A stretch of 64,000 bases of DNA from JBEVOS01 sp964563395. Lineage in GTDB: Bacteria; Pseudomonadota; Alphaproteobacteria; Caulobacterales; Aquidulcibacteraceae. The translations under genes and the position numbers were made by a program. Positions 1 to 7,142 of this stretch are shown here, one piece after another; positions within the stretch are counted from its first letter, which is position 1, and the number at the start of each line of letters is the position of its first letter. Where the stretch lies: assembly GCA_964563395.1 (NCBI GenBank), contig CAZLWK010000009.1:1-64000 (forward strand), in the 5' to 3' direction. The notes below the pieces were generated by a model that was given only the letters and a program-made list of their open reading frames with translations, ran no database searches and had not been told where the DNA came from.

Positions 1-1
1 G

Positions 2-1339
2 CCGGAAAACGAGCCGCAGACCTTGGAGGAATTCAACCGCCTCCTGTTCGCCAACCGCACCGCCAACGCGCTCTATCGCGCCGCGCTGGTCAATCATCGC
101 CTCGGCCGCGCCGACGAAGCGCGCCGGCTCTACGCGCTGGTTTCGGACTTCGCGCCCAATTCGGCGGACGTGGAGGCTAATCTGGAGCGCCTCGCGCGCG
201 GCGCGCAGCCGGTGGAGCCCGCGCTCGATCCCTCGCGCGCGCTCGGGCGCTGGCTGATCTTCCTCGCCGATTATCTGACGCAGACGGACGGCCTGCGCAC
301 CTTGATCGAGAGCGAAGGCCCGGTGCGCGGCCTCGTGTCGCCGCCGGCGGCGATCTTCCTGCAATTCGGGCTTTTGTTCGATCCCTCCGCCGACGATTGG
401 CGCATCTACGCCGCCTCGCAATTATTGGGCGCGGAGGCCTATGACGGCGCCGCGCGCCTCGTGGCGCCGATTTCCGCGACGAGCCCCTATGCGGCGGAAG
501 CCGAACTCACCAAGGCCTCCATCCATCTCGCGCGCAATCAGGACGAGCCCGCCATCGGCGCCGCCGCGCGCGCGGTGGAGATGGGCGGGGCGCGCTGGTC
601 GGTGCTCACCGGGGCGGGCGACGTCTATCGTCTCGCCGGGCGCCCGGCCGACGCGCAAGGCGCGCTCACCCGCGCGCTCGCGCTCGCCGACGAGGACGAG
701 GAGCGCGCCGAGGTGCTGCGCTATCGCGCCTACGCGCATCGCTTCGCCGGCGACATTCCCGCCGCCGTGGCCGATGCGCGCGCCGCCCTCGCGCTCGATC
801 GCGGCGACGATACGCGGCTGATGTATGTCTCCATCCTGATGGACGACCGCGCCGCCTGGGCCGACGCGATCGGCGAGGCGCGCGCGCTGTTCGCCGAGCG
901 TCCCGACAGCGTCACGCGCCTCAACACGCTCGGCTATGCGCTGATCCAGCGTCCCGAAGGCTTGGAGGAAGGCTATCGTTTGTTGTGGCGCGGCTTTCTC
1001 CTGGGCGAGCGCGATTACGCCGTGATCGACAGTCTCGGCTGGGCCTATTATCAGCACGGCGCGTTCGAGCAGGCGCTGGCGCTGATCGAGCGCGCCAATC
1101 TGCTCACCGGCGCCGACGAGAATTCGGAGATCCTCGATCATCTGGGCGATGTGTATTGGCGTCTCGATCGCCGCGAGGAGGCGCGCGCGTCCTGGCGCGC
1201 CGCGCTGGAGGCGCGTCCCGACGCGCTGCGTCGGCGCGACCTGACGGCCAAGATCGAGCGCGGCCTCACCACGCCCGCGCCGCAGCGGCGCGCGCTGCCC
1301 GAGGTGCAATTGCCGAGCGGCCAAAGAGACGACACGTGA
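2..1339 (+). CDS. TPR-repeat protein, 5' end outside window
   Basis: The reading frame is open to the window edge, so the gene very likely starts upstream; the first internal candidate start is a TTG at 23. The 445 visible residues are Ala/Arg-rich helical repeats of tetratricopeptide type. The clearest ones are near the C-terminus, where the IDSLGWAYYQHG and DHLGDVYWRL motifs resemble those of the next gene. TPR proteins act as protein-protein scaffolds; no catalytic motif is seen and the partner is unknown. It ends 31 bp before a TPR lipoprotein, suggesting co-transcription and a duplication origin. Whether it has a signal peptide cannot be judged without the missing N-terminus. Confidence 0.85.
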   Translation, partial: PENEPQTLEEFNRLLFANRTANALYRAALVNHRLGRADEARRLYALVSDFAPNSADVEANLERLARGAQPVEPALDPSRALGRWLIFLADYLTQTDGLRTLIESEGPVRGLVSPPAAIFLQFGLLFDPSADDWRIYAASQLLGAEAYDGAARLVAPISATSPYAAEAELTKASIHLARNQDEPAIGAAARAVEMGGARWSVLTGAGDVYRLAGRPADAQGALTRALALADEDEERAEVLRYRAYAHRFAGDIPAAVADARAALALDRGDDTRLMYVSILMDDRAAWADAIGEARALFAERPDSVTRLNTLGYALIQRPEGLEEGYRLLWRGFLLGERDYAVIDSLGWAYYQHGAFEQALALIERANLLTGADENSEILDHLGDVYWRLDRREEARASWRAALEARPDALRRRDLTAKIERGLTTPAPQRRALPEVQLPSGQRDDT

Positions 1340-1370
1340 GATACGACGCGCGAACGCCGCGAGGCTGGCC

Positions 1371-3041
1371 ATGCCGCTGAAATCCCTTCTTGGCTTGGCG
1401 TTCGGCGCGGCCACGCTGACGGCCTGCGTCAGCGTTTCGCCCCCGCGCGCCGACAATGCGCGCGCCTATGCCGATTTCCTCGTCGGGCGCGTGGCCAATC
1501 TGCGCGAGGATCATGCGGTCGCGTCCGATCGCTATTTCGAAGCGCTGCAGCACGCGCCGCGCGATCGCCATATCGCCGAAGGCGGCGCCCGCGCCGCGCT
1601 CGCGGCGGGCGATATCTCCCGCGCGCGCGCCTTCGCCGCCGCCGCGCGCACGCCGGACGCATCGGCCGTGCGCCTCGTGCGCGCCGCCGATCAACTCGTC
1701 GCCGGACGCTGGAGCGCGGCGCGCGCCGCCATCGATCAGATGCAGGGCGACATCGACGAGGAATTCGCCGCGCGTTTCATCGGGCTTTGGTCCAAGGCCG
1801 GCGAAGGGCGCACCGATGAAGCGCTGAGCGATCTCGATCGCCTCTCCGCGCCGCGTCCGTTCTCCGGCGTGTTCGCGTATCAGCGCGCGCTCGCGCTCGA
1901 TCTGGCGGGGCGCAACGAAGACGCACGCGACGCCTATCGAAAAGCTTCGGAGGAAGGGCTCTGGCTGCCGCCGGCCGTGGTGCGCGAGGCGGATCTGCTC
2001 GTGCGCATGGGGCGCATGGACGAGGCGCGCGCGCTGATCGCGGCGAAGCGCGAAACCAGCCTTAATCCGGAATTGGAGGCGGCGGACAATCGCCTCGCGG
2101 CCGGGCGCGCGCTCGATCTGGCGCCGCTCACCGCCGCGCGCGGGGCCGCGCTCGGCCTTTATGGCTTCGGCGCGCTCCTGGCGCAGGAGAGCGATGTCGA
2201 AAGCGGCCTCGTCACGCTCACGCTCGCGCGTCAGCTCGATCCCACGCTCGACGCCGCGGCCATCGCCTTCGCCGAAGCGCAGCGCGACAGCGGCCATGAC
2301 GCGCCCGCGCGCGCCGCCTTGGCGTCCTTGTCGCCATCCTCGCCCTACGCGCAGACCGCGCGGCTCATGGAAGCCTGGATGCTGCGCGAGGAGGGCAAGG
2401 AAGAAGAAGCGCTCGCCGCCGCGCGCGCGGCCGCCGCCAGCGGCGGTCAGCGCGGCCTCATCGCGCTCGCCGATCTCTATCGCAGCTTCGAACGCTATGG
2501 CGAGGCCGAGCCGATCTATGGCCGCCTGATCGACAGCGGCGCCGAGGAATGGCGGCTTTATTTCGCGCGCGGCGCCGCGCGCGAGCGGCTCGGACGCTGG
2601 CCGGAGGCCGAAGCCGATTTGCAGCGCGCGCTCGCGCTCTCGCCCGATCAGCCGGACGTGCTCAATTATCTCGGCTATTCCTGGGTCGATCGCGGCGAGA
2701 AGCTCAATGAGGGCCTCGCCATGATCAGCCGCGCGGCGGAATTGCGCCCGCAATCGGGCGCCATCATCGACAGTCTCGGCTGGGCCTATTTCAAGCTTGG
2801 CGATTATGAGCGCGCGATCGGCCATCTGGAGCGCGCGGTCGAATTGGAGCCGGCCGATCCGATCCTGAACGATCATCTGGGCGACGCCTATTGGCGCCTT
2901 GGGCGCCGGCTCGAGGCGCGCTTTCAATGGCGGCGCGCGCTGACGCTCGATCCCGAGGCGGGCGAGATTGCCAAGATCGAACGCAAGCTCGAAGCCGGCC
3001 TGCCCGAGCCCGCCCCGCTCGCGGATGCGCGCACGCGATGA
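1371..3041 (+). CDS. TPR-repeat lipoprotein
   Basis: A 556-residue protein with a short hydrophobic signal peptide ending in a lipobox (LTAC, Cys19), so a lipid-anchored envelope protein is predicted. The rest is tetratricopeptide-like helical repeat. The last repeats (IDSLGWAYFKLGDY, NDHLGDAYWRLGRR) parallel the C-terminus of the preceding gene. A GAGG motif precedes the ATG. The stop overlaps the ispE start as ATGA, indicating translational coupling. A TPR lipoprotein next to ispE is, to my knowledge, a recurrent alphaproteobacterial arrangement. The function is unknown; a scaffold role in envelope assembly is an inference. Confidence 0.9.
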   Translation: MPLKSLLGLAFGAATLTACVSVSPPRADNARAYADFLVGRVANLREDHAVASDRYFEALQHAPRDRHIAEGGARAALAAGDISRARAFAAAARTPDASAVRLVRAADQLVAGRWSAARAAIDQMQGDIDEEFAARFIGLWSKAGEGRTDEALSDLDRLSAPRPFSGVFAYQRALALDLAGRNEDARDAYRKASEEGLWLPPAVVREADLLVRMGRMDEARALIAAKRETSLNPELEAADNRLAAGRALDLAPLTAARGAALGLYGFGALLAQESDVESGLVTLTLARQLDPTLDAAAIAFAEAQRDSGHDAPARAALASLSPSSPYAQTARLMEAWMLREEGKEEEALAAARAAAASGGQRGLIALADLYRSFERYGEAEPIYGRLIDSGAEEWRLYFARGAARERLGRWPEAEADLQRALALSPDQPDVLNYLGYSWVDRGEKLNEGLAMISRAAELRPQSGAIIDSLGWAYFKLGDYERAIGHLERAVELEPADPILNDHLGDAYWRLGRRLEARFQWRRALTLDPEAGEIAKIERKLEAGLPEPAPLADARTR

Positions 3042-3931
3042 GCCTGCGCAGCTTCGCGCCGGCGAAGATCAATCTGTCCTTGCATGTCGGTCCCGCGCGC
3101 GCGGACGGGCGCCATCCGCTGGAAAGCGTCGTCGCCTTCGCCGATGTCGGCGATTGGGTGTGGGCCGAGGCGGCCGACCGGCCGAGCCTCAATCTCGCCG
3201 GACCGTTCGCGGCGCAGCTTGCCTCCGAAGCGGATAATCTCGTCATCCGCGCCGCCCAGCTTCTGGTGCGTGAAACCGGCGTGCGCAAAGGCGTCGCGCT
3301 GACGCTGGAGAAAAATCTCCCCATCGCCTCGGGCATAGGCGGCGGCTCGTCCGACGCGGCCGCCACGTTGCGCGTGCTCAACAGGCTATGGGGCCTTGGC
3401 TTAAGCGCCGAGGACTTGGAGCGCCTCGGCGCCCAACTCGGCGCGGACGTGCCGGCCTGCGTGCGCGCGCGGGCCTGTTACATGACCGGCGGCGGCGAGG
3501 AGATCGCGCCCATCCATCTGCCCCCGCTCGCCGCGCTCCTCGTCAATCCGGGCGCGCCCGCGCCGACGGGCGCGGTCTATAGGGCGTTCGATGCGCGCGG
3601 CGGCGGCGGCGGCTTTACGCGCGCGCCCGCGCCCGATTGGTCGAACGCGGATGCGGGCGCGGTGCGCGCGGCGCTCGGCGCGATGCGCAACGATCTGACC
3701 GACGCCGCGATTGATGTCGCGCCGTCCATCGCCGATGTCATCACCGCGCTGCAATCCGATCCCGAGGCGCGCCTCGTGCGCTTATCGGGCAGCGGCGCGA
3801 GCCTGTTCGCGCTGACTGACGATCTCATCGCCGCGCGCCGCGTCGCGGAACGCGTGCGGGAGGCGCATCCCGATTGGTGGATGAAGCCGGTGCGGCTTGC
3901 GCCGCCGCGCGCCGTTCTCGATGTGGGCTGA
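3038..3931 (+). CDS. ispE: 4-diphosphocytidyl-2-C-methyl-D-erythritol kinase
   Basis: A GHMP-family kinase of 297 residues that phosphorylates CDP-methylerythritol at the 2-position in the non-mevalonate (MEP) isoprenoid pathway, in the cytoplasm. The N-terminal APAKINL motif places the likely catalytic Lys at residue 10, and the LGADVP motif places the likely catalytic Asp at 137. The glycine-rich ATP loop (PIASGIGGGSSDAAA) spans about 95-109. The ATG at 3038 is preferred over in-frame upstream starts because it overlaps the preceding stop and gives the canonical N-terminus. The polyprenyl diphosphate synthase encoded about 0.8 kb downstream on the other strand uses the products of this pathway. 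Confidence 0.97.
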   Translation: MSLRSFAPAKINLSLHVGPARADGRHPLESVVAFADVGDWVWAEAADRPSLNLAGPFAAQLASEADNLVIRAAQLLVRETGVRKGVALTLEKNLPIASGIGGGSSDAAATLRVLNRLWGLGLSAEDLERLGAQLGADVPACVRARACYMTGGGEEIAPIHLPPLAALLVNPGAPAPTGAVYRAFDARGGGGGFTRAPAPDWSNADAGAVRAALGAMRNDLTDAAIDVAPSIADVITALQSDPEARLVRLSGSGASLFALTDDLIAARRVAERVREAHPDWWMKPVRLAPPRAVLDVG

Positions 3932-4775
3932 TCCGCTTTGGCTTGAGCTTGCCTGCGGCGTTGGCGCGGCGGCGCTCGTGTCGATCATCGCCGGCGATGC
4001 GCGTTGGCGCCTTCTCGCCGGCGCCTGCGCGGGCTTGGCCGCCATCGCCGCGCCGTGGCCCGGTGCCTGGAACGCGGCGTTGACGCATGACGACGCGCTG
4101 CGTCTCGCCATCGCGCTCGGCGCATGCCTCGCCCTGTTTGTTCTGGAGCATGCGCGCGACGCGCGCCTCGTCTGGGGCGGGCGCGTCGCGTTCGCGTTCG
4201 CGCTGGCGCTGTTCGTCGGCGCGCCGAGCGCCTTGGCGTTGGGCGCGGGCGCGCGCCTCGCTTTTTCGCCGGCCTTCGCTGTGCTGTGCGCGGCGCTTTT
4301 GGTGTTCGCTGTGCTGGCCCGCGCGCCGCGCGGGCCGGGGCTTTCCATCGCGTGCGCGGCGTTGGCGCTGATCGCTTGGCGACAGGGCGCGCCGGAAGCG
4401 GGGGCGCTCGCCGCGGCGGCCGCGGGCGCCGCGGCGCTTGGCGCACACGCGCATATGGGCCTGCGCTTCGGCGCGGGCCTCTTCGCCGCCGCGAGCCTCC
4501 TGGCGCTGCGCGATCTTTCGCTGTCCGTGTTCAGCTGCGCGGCCTTGGCGCTGATCCTTGCGCTGCCGGCGCGCGCCGCGCTTGGCGGCGCGGTTCTCGC
4601 GCTCGCCGCCGCCGAATTGGCTTCAGGCTATTTCCTGGCGCCCGCCTGGCGCGCCGAGGCGCGCGCGCTCAGCTATGCGCCGTTCGCCGCGTTCGCGCTG
4701 CTCGCGGCCTATCTGATCGTTCAGGCGGCGCGCTCGACCACGAAGTCCGCGAGATCGGCCATCGCGTCGCGATAG
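3921..4775 (+). CDS. multi-pass membrane protein, unknown function
   Basis: A roughly 284-residue protein that is almost entirely hydrophobic and Ala/Leu-rich, with seven or more probable membrane segments separated by short charged loops. The ATG at 3921 lies inside the end of ispE (11-bp overlap), suggesting coupling. The 3' end overlaps the convergent polyprenyl synthase by 55 bp. I recognise no family. The alternation of hydrophobic segments with Arg/Asp loops argues that this is real coding, but at this base composition a spurious hydrophobic frame cannot be fully excluded. Confidence 0.6.
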   Translation: MWADPLWLELACGVGAAALVSIIAGDARWRLLAGACAGLAAIAAPWPGAWNAALTHDDALRLAIALGACLALFVLEHARDARLVWGGRVAFAFALALFVGAPSALALGAGARLAFSPAFAVLCAALLVFAVLARAPRGPGLSIACAALALIAWRQGAPEAGALAAAAAGAAALGAHAHMGLRFGAGLFAAASLLALRDLSLSVFSCAALALILALPARAALGGAVLALAAAELASGYFLAPAWRAEARALSYAPFAAFALLAAYLIVQAARSTTKSARSAIASR

Positions 4776-5758
4776 GCGTTCGCCGGCAGCGCGTCGAGCG
4801 CTTCGCGCGCGGCGCCGGCATAGGCGCGCGCTTCGTTCAGCGTGCGCTCGATCGCGTCATGCTTGCGCAGGATCGCCTGCGCGCGCGCCAGATCACCGTC
4901 CTCCTGCGCGCCCCCGCCCAACACGCGGCGCCAGAAATCGCGTTCGTCCGGATTGCCCGCGTCGCGCGCCAGCACCACGGGCAGGGTCACTTTGCCTTCG
5001 CGGAAATCATCGCCCACATTCTTGCCCATGGCGGCGGCGAGCCCGCCATAATCGAGCGCGTCATCCACCAATTGGAACGCAAGGCCCAGCGCGCGGCCGA
5101 AGGTTTCGAGCGCCTTGGCCTCCGCGCCGGGACGCCCGGCCGACACCGCGCCCACGCGCGCGGCGGCGGCGAAGAGGGCGGCGGTCTTGGCTTCGATGAT
5201 CTGCATGTAGCGGTCGCGGCTGGTGTCGGCGTCATTGGCGGCGGCGAGCTGCATCACCTCGCCCTCGGCGATCACGCTGGCGGCGCGGGCGAGGATGTCG
5301 AGCACCTGCAGATCGCCGGCCTCCACCATGAGATTGAACGAACGCGCGAACAGGAAATCGCCGACCAGCACGCTCGCGGAATTGCCCCAGATATGGCGCG
5401 CGCTTTCACGTCCGCGCCGCAGATTGCTTTCATCGACCACGTCGTCGTGCAGGAGCGTCGCCGAATGGATGAATTCCACCGCCGCCGCCAGCTTGCGCGG
5501 CGCGTCTCCGCCCCCGCCCAGCGCGCGCGCCGAGGCGATGGTGATCACGGGCCGGATGCGCTTGCCGCCGGCGTCGATCAGGTGCGCGGCCAGATTGGGA
5601 ATGACGCCTACCTGACTGCCCATGTGGCGATGGATCAGCGCCTCGACGGCCTCCATGTCCTCGGCCACGAGCGCGACAAGCCGGTCCACGGCGCCCGCCG
5701 CCCGCGCCTGCGCTTCCTGTTTCGCTGGTCCGAGCGCCGCCAAGAATTGACCCTTCAC
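4721..5758 (-). CDS. ispB: all-trans polyprenyl (octaprenyl/decaprenyl-type) diphosphate synthase
   Basis: A trans-prenyltransferase that extends farnesyl diphosphate with isopentenyl diphosphate to make the ubiquinone side chain. Counting from a GTG start at 5758 (345 residues, normal family length), the substrate-binding GGKRIRP is at 64-70, the first Asp-rich motif DDVVDE at 105-110, and the second Asp-rich region (QLVDDALDYG) lies near residue 235. The frame is open further upstream to an ATG at 5926, but that extension overlaps the divergent DUF2007 gene and looks non-conserved, so the GTG is preferred. Chain length cannot be read from sequence alone. Confidence 0.92.
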   Translation of the reverse strand: MKGQFLAALGPAKQEAQARAAGAVDRLVALVAEDMEAVEALIHRHMGSQVGVIPNLAAHLIDAGGKRIRPVITIASARALGGGGDAPRKLAAAVEFIHSATLLHDDVVDESNLRRGRESARHIWGNSASVLVGDFLFARSFNLMVEAGDLQVLDILARAASVIAEGEVMQLAAANDADTSRDRYMQIIEAKTAALFAAAARVGAVSAGRPGAEAKALETFGRALGLAFQLVDDALDYGGLAAAMGKNVGDDFREGKVTLPVVLARDAGNPDERDFWRRVLGGGAQEDGDLARAQAILRKHDAIERTLNEARAYAGAAREALDALPANAYRDAMADLADFVVERAA

Positions 5759-5848
5759 CTTGCTTCGTGGATGCGGCGCGACGATGGTGGGGCCGCCGTC
5801 CGGGGTCAAGCCGACGCTTTGTCCTAGCGCCCGGGCCAGGACATCCGC

Positions 5849-6067
5849 ATGCGCGAATTGCGGCGCACCAACGATCTGGTCTTCTTGAGTTTCGCCGAAG
5901 CCATGCTGCGCGCGGAGGGCATGCATCCCACCATACTCGACGCGGCGATGAGCGTGGCCGATGGATCGATCGGGGCGCTGCCGCGCCGGCTGGTCGTGCC
6001 CGAGGGCGAGGGCGACCGCGCCGAGGCGCTCTTGGCCATGCTGGAGGCCGATCTTGACGCAAAATGA
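5849..6067 (+). CDS. DUF2007-type small protein
   Basis: A 72-residue protein starting MRELRRTNDLVFLSFAEAML and matching the pattern of DUF2007, a small family often annotated as a putative signal-transducing protein: a charged N-terminus, then an amphipathic helix, and a GALPRRLVVP strand. It overlaps the following methyltransferase by 14 bp, so the two are probably co-translated. No biochemical function is established for the family as far as I know. Confidence 0.85.
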   Translation: MRELRRTNDLVFLSFAEAMLRAEGMHPTILDAAMSVADGSIGALPRRLVVPEGEGDRAEALLAMLEADLDAK

Positions 6068-6776
6068 GGTGAGCGAAGATCGCCTCCTCGACGGCCGCGT
6101 GCGTCTCGTTCAACCCGTGCGGGGTTTTCGCGCCGGCGCGGACACGGTGCTGTTGGCGGCGGCCGTCGCGCCCGGGGCGCGCGTGTTGGAGGCGGGCTGC
6201 GGCGCGGGCGGGGCGCTTTTGTGCGCCGCCGCGCGGCTGACGGGGACGCGCTTCGTCGGCGTCGAGCGCGATCCCGAAGCGGCGGCGCTGGCGAGCCGGA
6301 ACGTGGCGGCGAACGGCGCGGCCGCTCAGATCGTCGTCGGCGACATCCTCGACCGTGGGCTCGATCTGGGCGCCCCGTTCGACGGCGCCTTTTGCAATCC
6401 CCCGTTTCAGGCGCCGGGCGCGGGCCGTCCGCCTGCGCCCGAAAAGGCCGCCGCTTACGTGATGGACGCCCCGCTGTCGGCCTGGATCGCGGCCTTGGCG
6501 GATCGGCTGACGGGCGGGGCGCCGCTCACCCTCATCCACCGCGCCGACGCGCTGCCGGAAATCCTGGCGGGCCTCACCGGGCGTCTTGGCGGGGCCGAAG
6601 CGATTCCCATCCAGCCGCGCGCCGAGGCGCCCGCGCACCGCGTTCTCGTTCGCGCGTTCAAGGGATCGCGCGGCCCGTTCGCGCTTCTGCCCGCGCTCAT
6701 CCTGCACGAAGGAGAGGCGTTCACGCCGCGCGCGGAGGCGATTTTCCGCCACGGCTCGCCAATCCCCTGGCGCTGA
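6054..6776 (+). CDS. TrmN6-like SAM-dependent methyltransferase
   Basis: A class I methyltransferase of 240 residues. The SAM-binding motif I is VLEAGCGAGGA, the acidic motif II end is GVERD, and the amino-methylase signature NPPF is followed by a Gln/Ala-rich loop. NPPF is typical of enzymes methylating adenine or amide nitrogen. The N-terminal LLDGRVRLVQPVRGFRAGAD pattern resembles the tRNA1(Val) A37 N6-methylase (TrmN6/YfiC) group. The TTG at 6054 is chosen because GGAG lies 7 bp upstream; GTG at 6069 is the alternative. tRNA as substrate is inferred from family resemblance. Confidence 0.88.
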   Translation: MTQNEVSEDRLLDGRVRLVQPVRGFRAGADTVLLAAAVAPGARVLEAGCGAGGALLCAAARLTGTRFVGVERDPEAAALASRNVAANGAAAQIVVGDILDRGLDLGAPFDGAFCNPPFQAPGAGRPPAPEKAAAYVMDAPLSAWIAALADRLTGGAPLTLIHRADALPEILAGLTGRLGGAEAIPIQPRAEAPAHRVLVRAFKGSRGPFALLPALILHEGEAFTPRAEAIFRHGSPIPWR

Positions 6777-6788
6777 GCGCGCCGCATT

Positions 6789-6845
6789 GACTCTTCGCCT
6801 GCCGAGTCGGAGGGTCCGCCTCAACGGCGCGGGCCGACGTGAGTC
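6789..6845. promoter_or_regulatory. three GANTC sites ahead of the gcv leader
   Basis: GACTC at 6789-6793, GAGTC at 6804-6808 and GAGTC at 6841-6845 lie between the methyltransferase gene and the glycine riboswitch. In alphaproteobacteria GANTC is the target of the CcrM DNA methyltransferase and can affect GcrA-dependent promoters. The sites are directly visible; regulation of the gcv operon by methylation is an inference. I could not identify convincing -35/-10 hexamers. Confidence 0.45.
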
Positions 6846-6871
6846 GTCCCCGCGCTGGCCAAACAAGCGAA

Positions 6872-7088
6872 CCCCGCGGGAGAGTGCGGCCGAGAAGCCG
6901 CCCCCGAAGGAGCAACCGCCCCGGAAACTCTCAGGGAACCGGACCGCGGGGGGATGAACACGCTGGAAAGCGCGCAGCGTCCCGGACGAAGCCGAAGGCT
7001 TCAGATCCGGGATCCAGGCTCAGCCTGGGCGCCGCCGACGGAGTAAGCCGCCTTATCGGTGGTGAATCTCTCAGGCCATCGGACAGCG
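6872..7088 (+). ncRNA. tandem glycine riboswitch (two aptamers)
   Basis: Two consecutive glycine aptamers lie upstream of gcvT. Aptamer 1 (6872-6951) has closing strands CCCCGC/GCGGGG, a GGAGAG element, CCGAAGGAGCAA and AACTCTCAGGG. Aptamer 2 (6961-7088) has CGCT/AGCG closing strands, GCTGGAAAGC, CCGACGGAGTAAG and AATCTCTCAGGCC followed by GGACAG. These are the hallmark conserved motifs of the gcvT-class riboswitch. Glycine binding is expected to switch on the glycine cleavage operon. Aptamer 2 is expanded by an extra double hairpin (6981-7028) in a peripheral stem. Together with its flanks this accounts for the intergenic stretch 6777-7142. Confidence 0.93.
6981..7028. repeat. double-hairpin insert within riboswitch aptamer 2
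   Basis: Two adjoining palindromes: CCCGGA (6981-6986) pairs with TCCGGG (7006-7011), enclosing an inner GAAGCC/GGCTTC stem (6988-6993 and 6997-7002); then CCAGGC (7014-7019) pairs with GCCTGG (7023-7028). The architecture and wording resemble the small dispersed palindromic units common in alphaproteobacterial intergenic regions. It sits between the GCTGGAAAGC and CCGACGGAG aptamer motifs, so it extends a variable stem instead of disrupting the conserved core. Confidence 0.65.
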
Positions 7089-7093
7089 GGGGT

Positions 7094-7123
7094 GATTCCA
7101 GACGCGGAGACGCGTGCGGAATC
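7094..7123 (+). promoter_or_regulatory. probable riboswitch expression-platform hairpin
   Basis: GATTCC (7094-7099) can pair with GGAATC (7118-7123), enclosing a GC-rich region, immediately after aptamer 2 and just before the gcvT ribosome binding site (GAGG, 7135-7138). There is no U-run, so control at the level of translation initiation is more likely than transcription termination. Which alternative pairing glycine changes cannot be decided by eye. Confidence 0.4.
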
Positions 7124-7142
7124 CAATCCCGCTTGAGGTCCC

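Noticed and set aside
1266..2927. Very long antisense open frames over the TPR genes (also 422-1456)
   Set aside because: High-GC shadow frames; Arg/Ala/Gly-rich with no recognisable domain, while the plus-strand proteins have clear TPR motifs and a lipobox.
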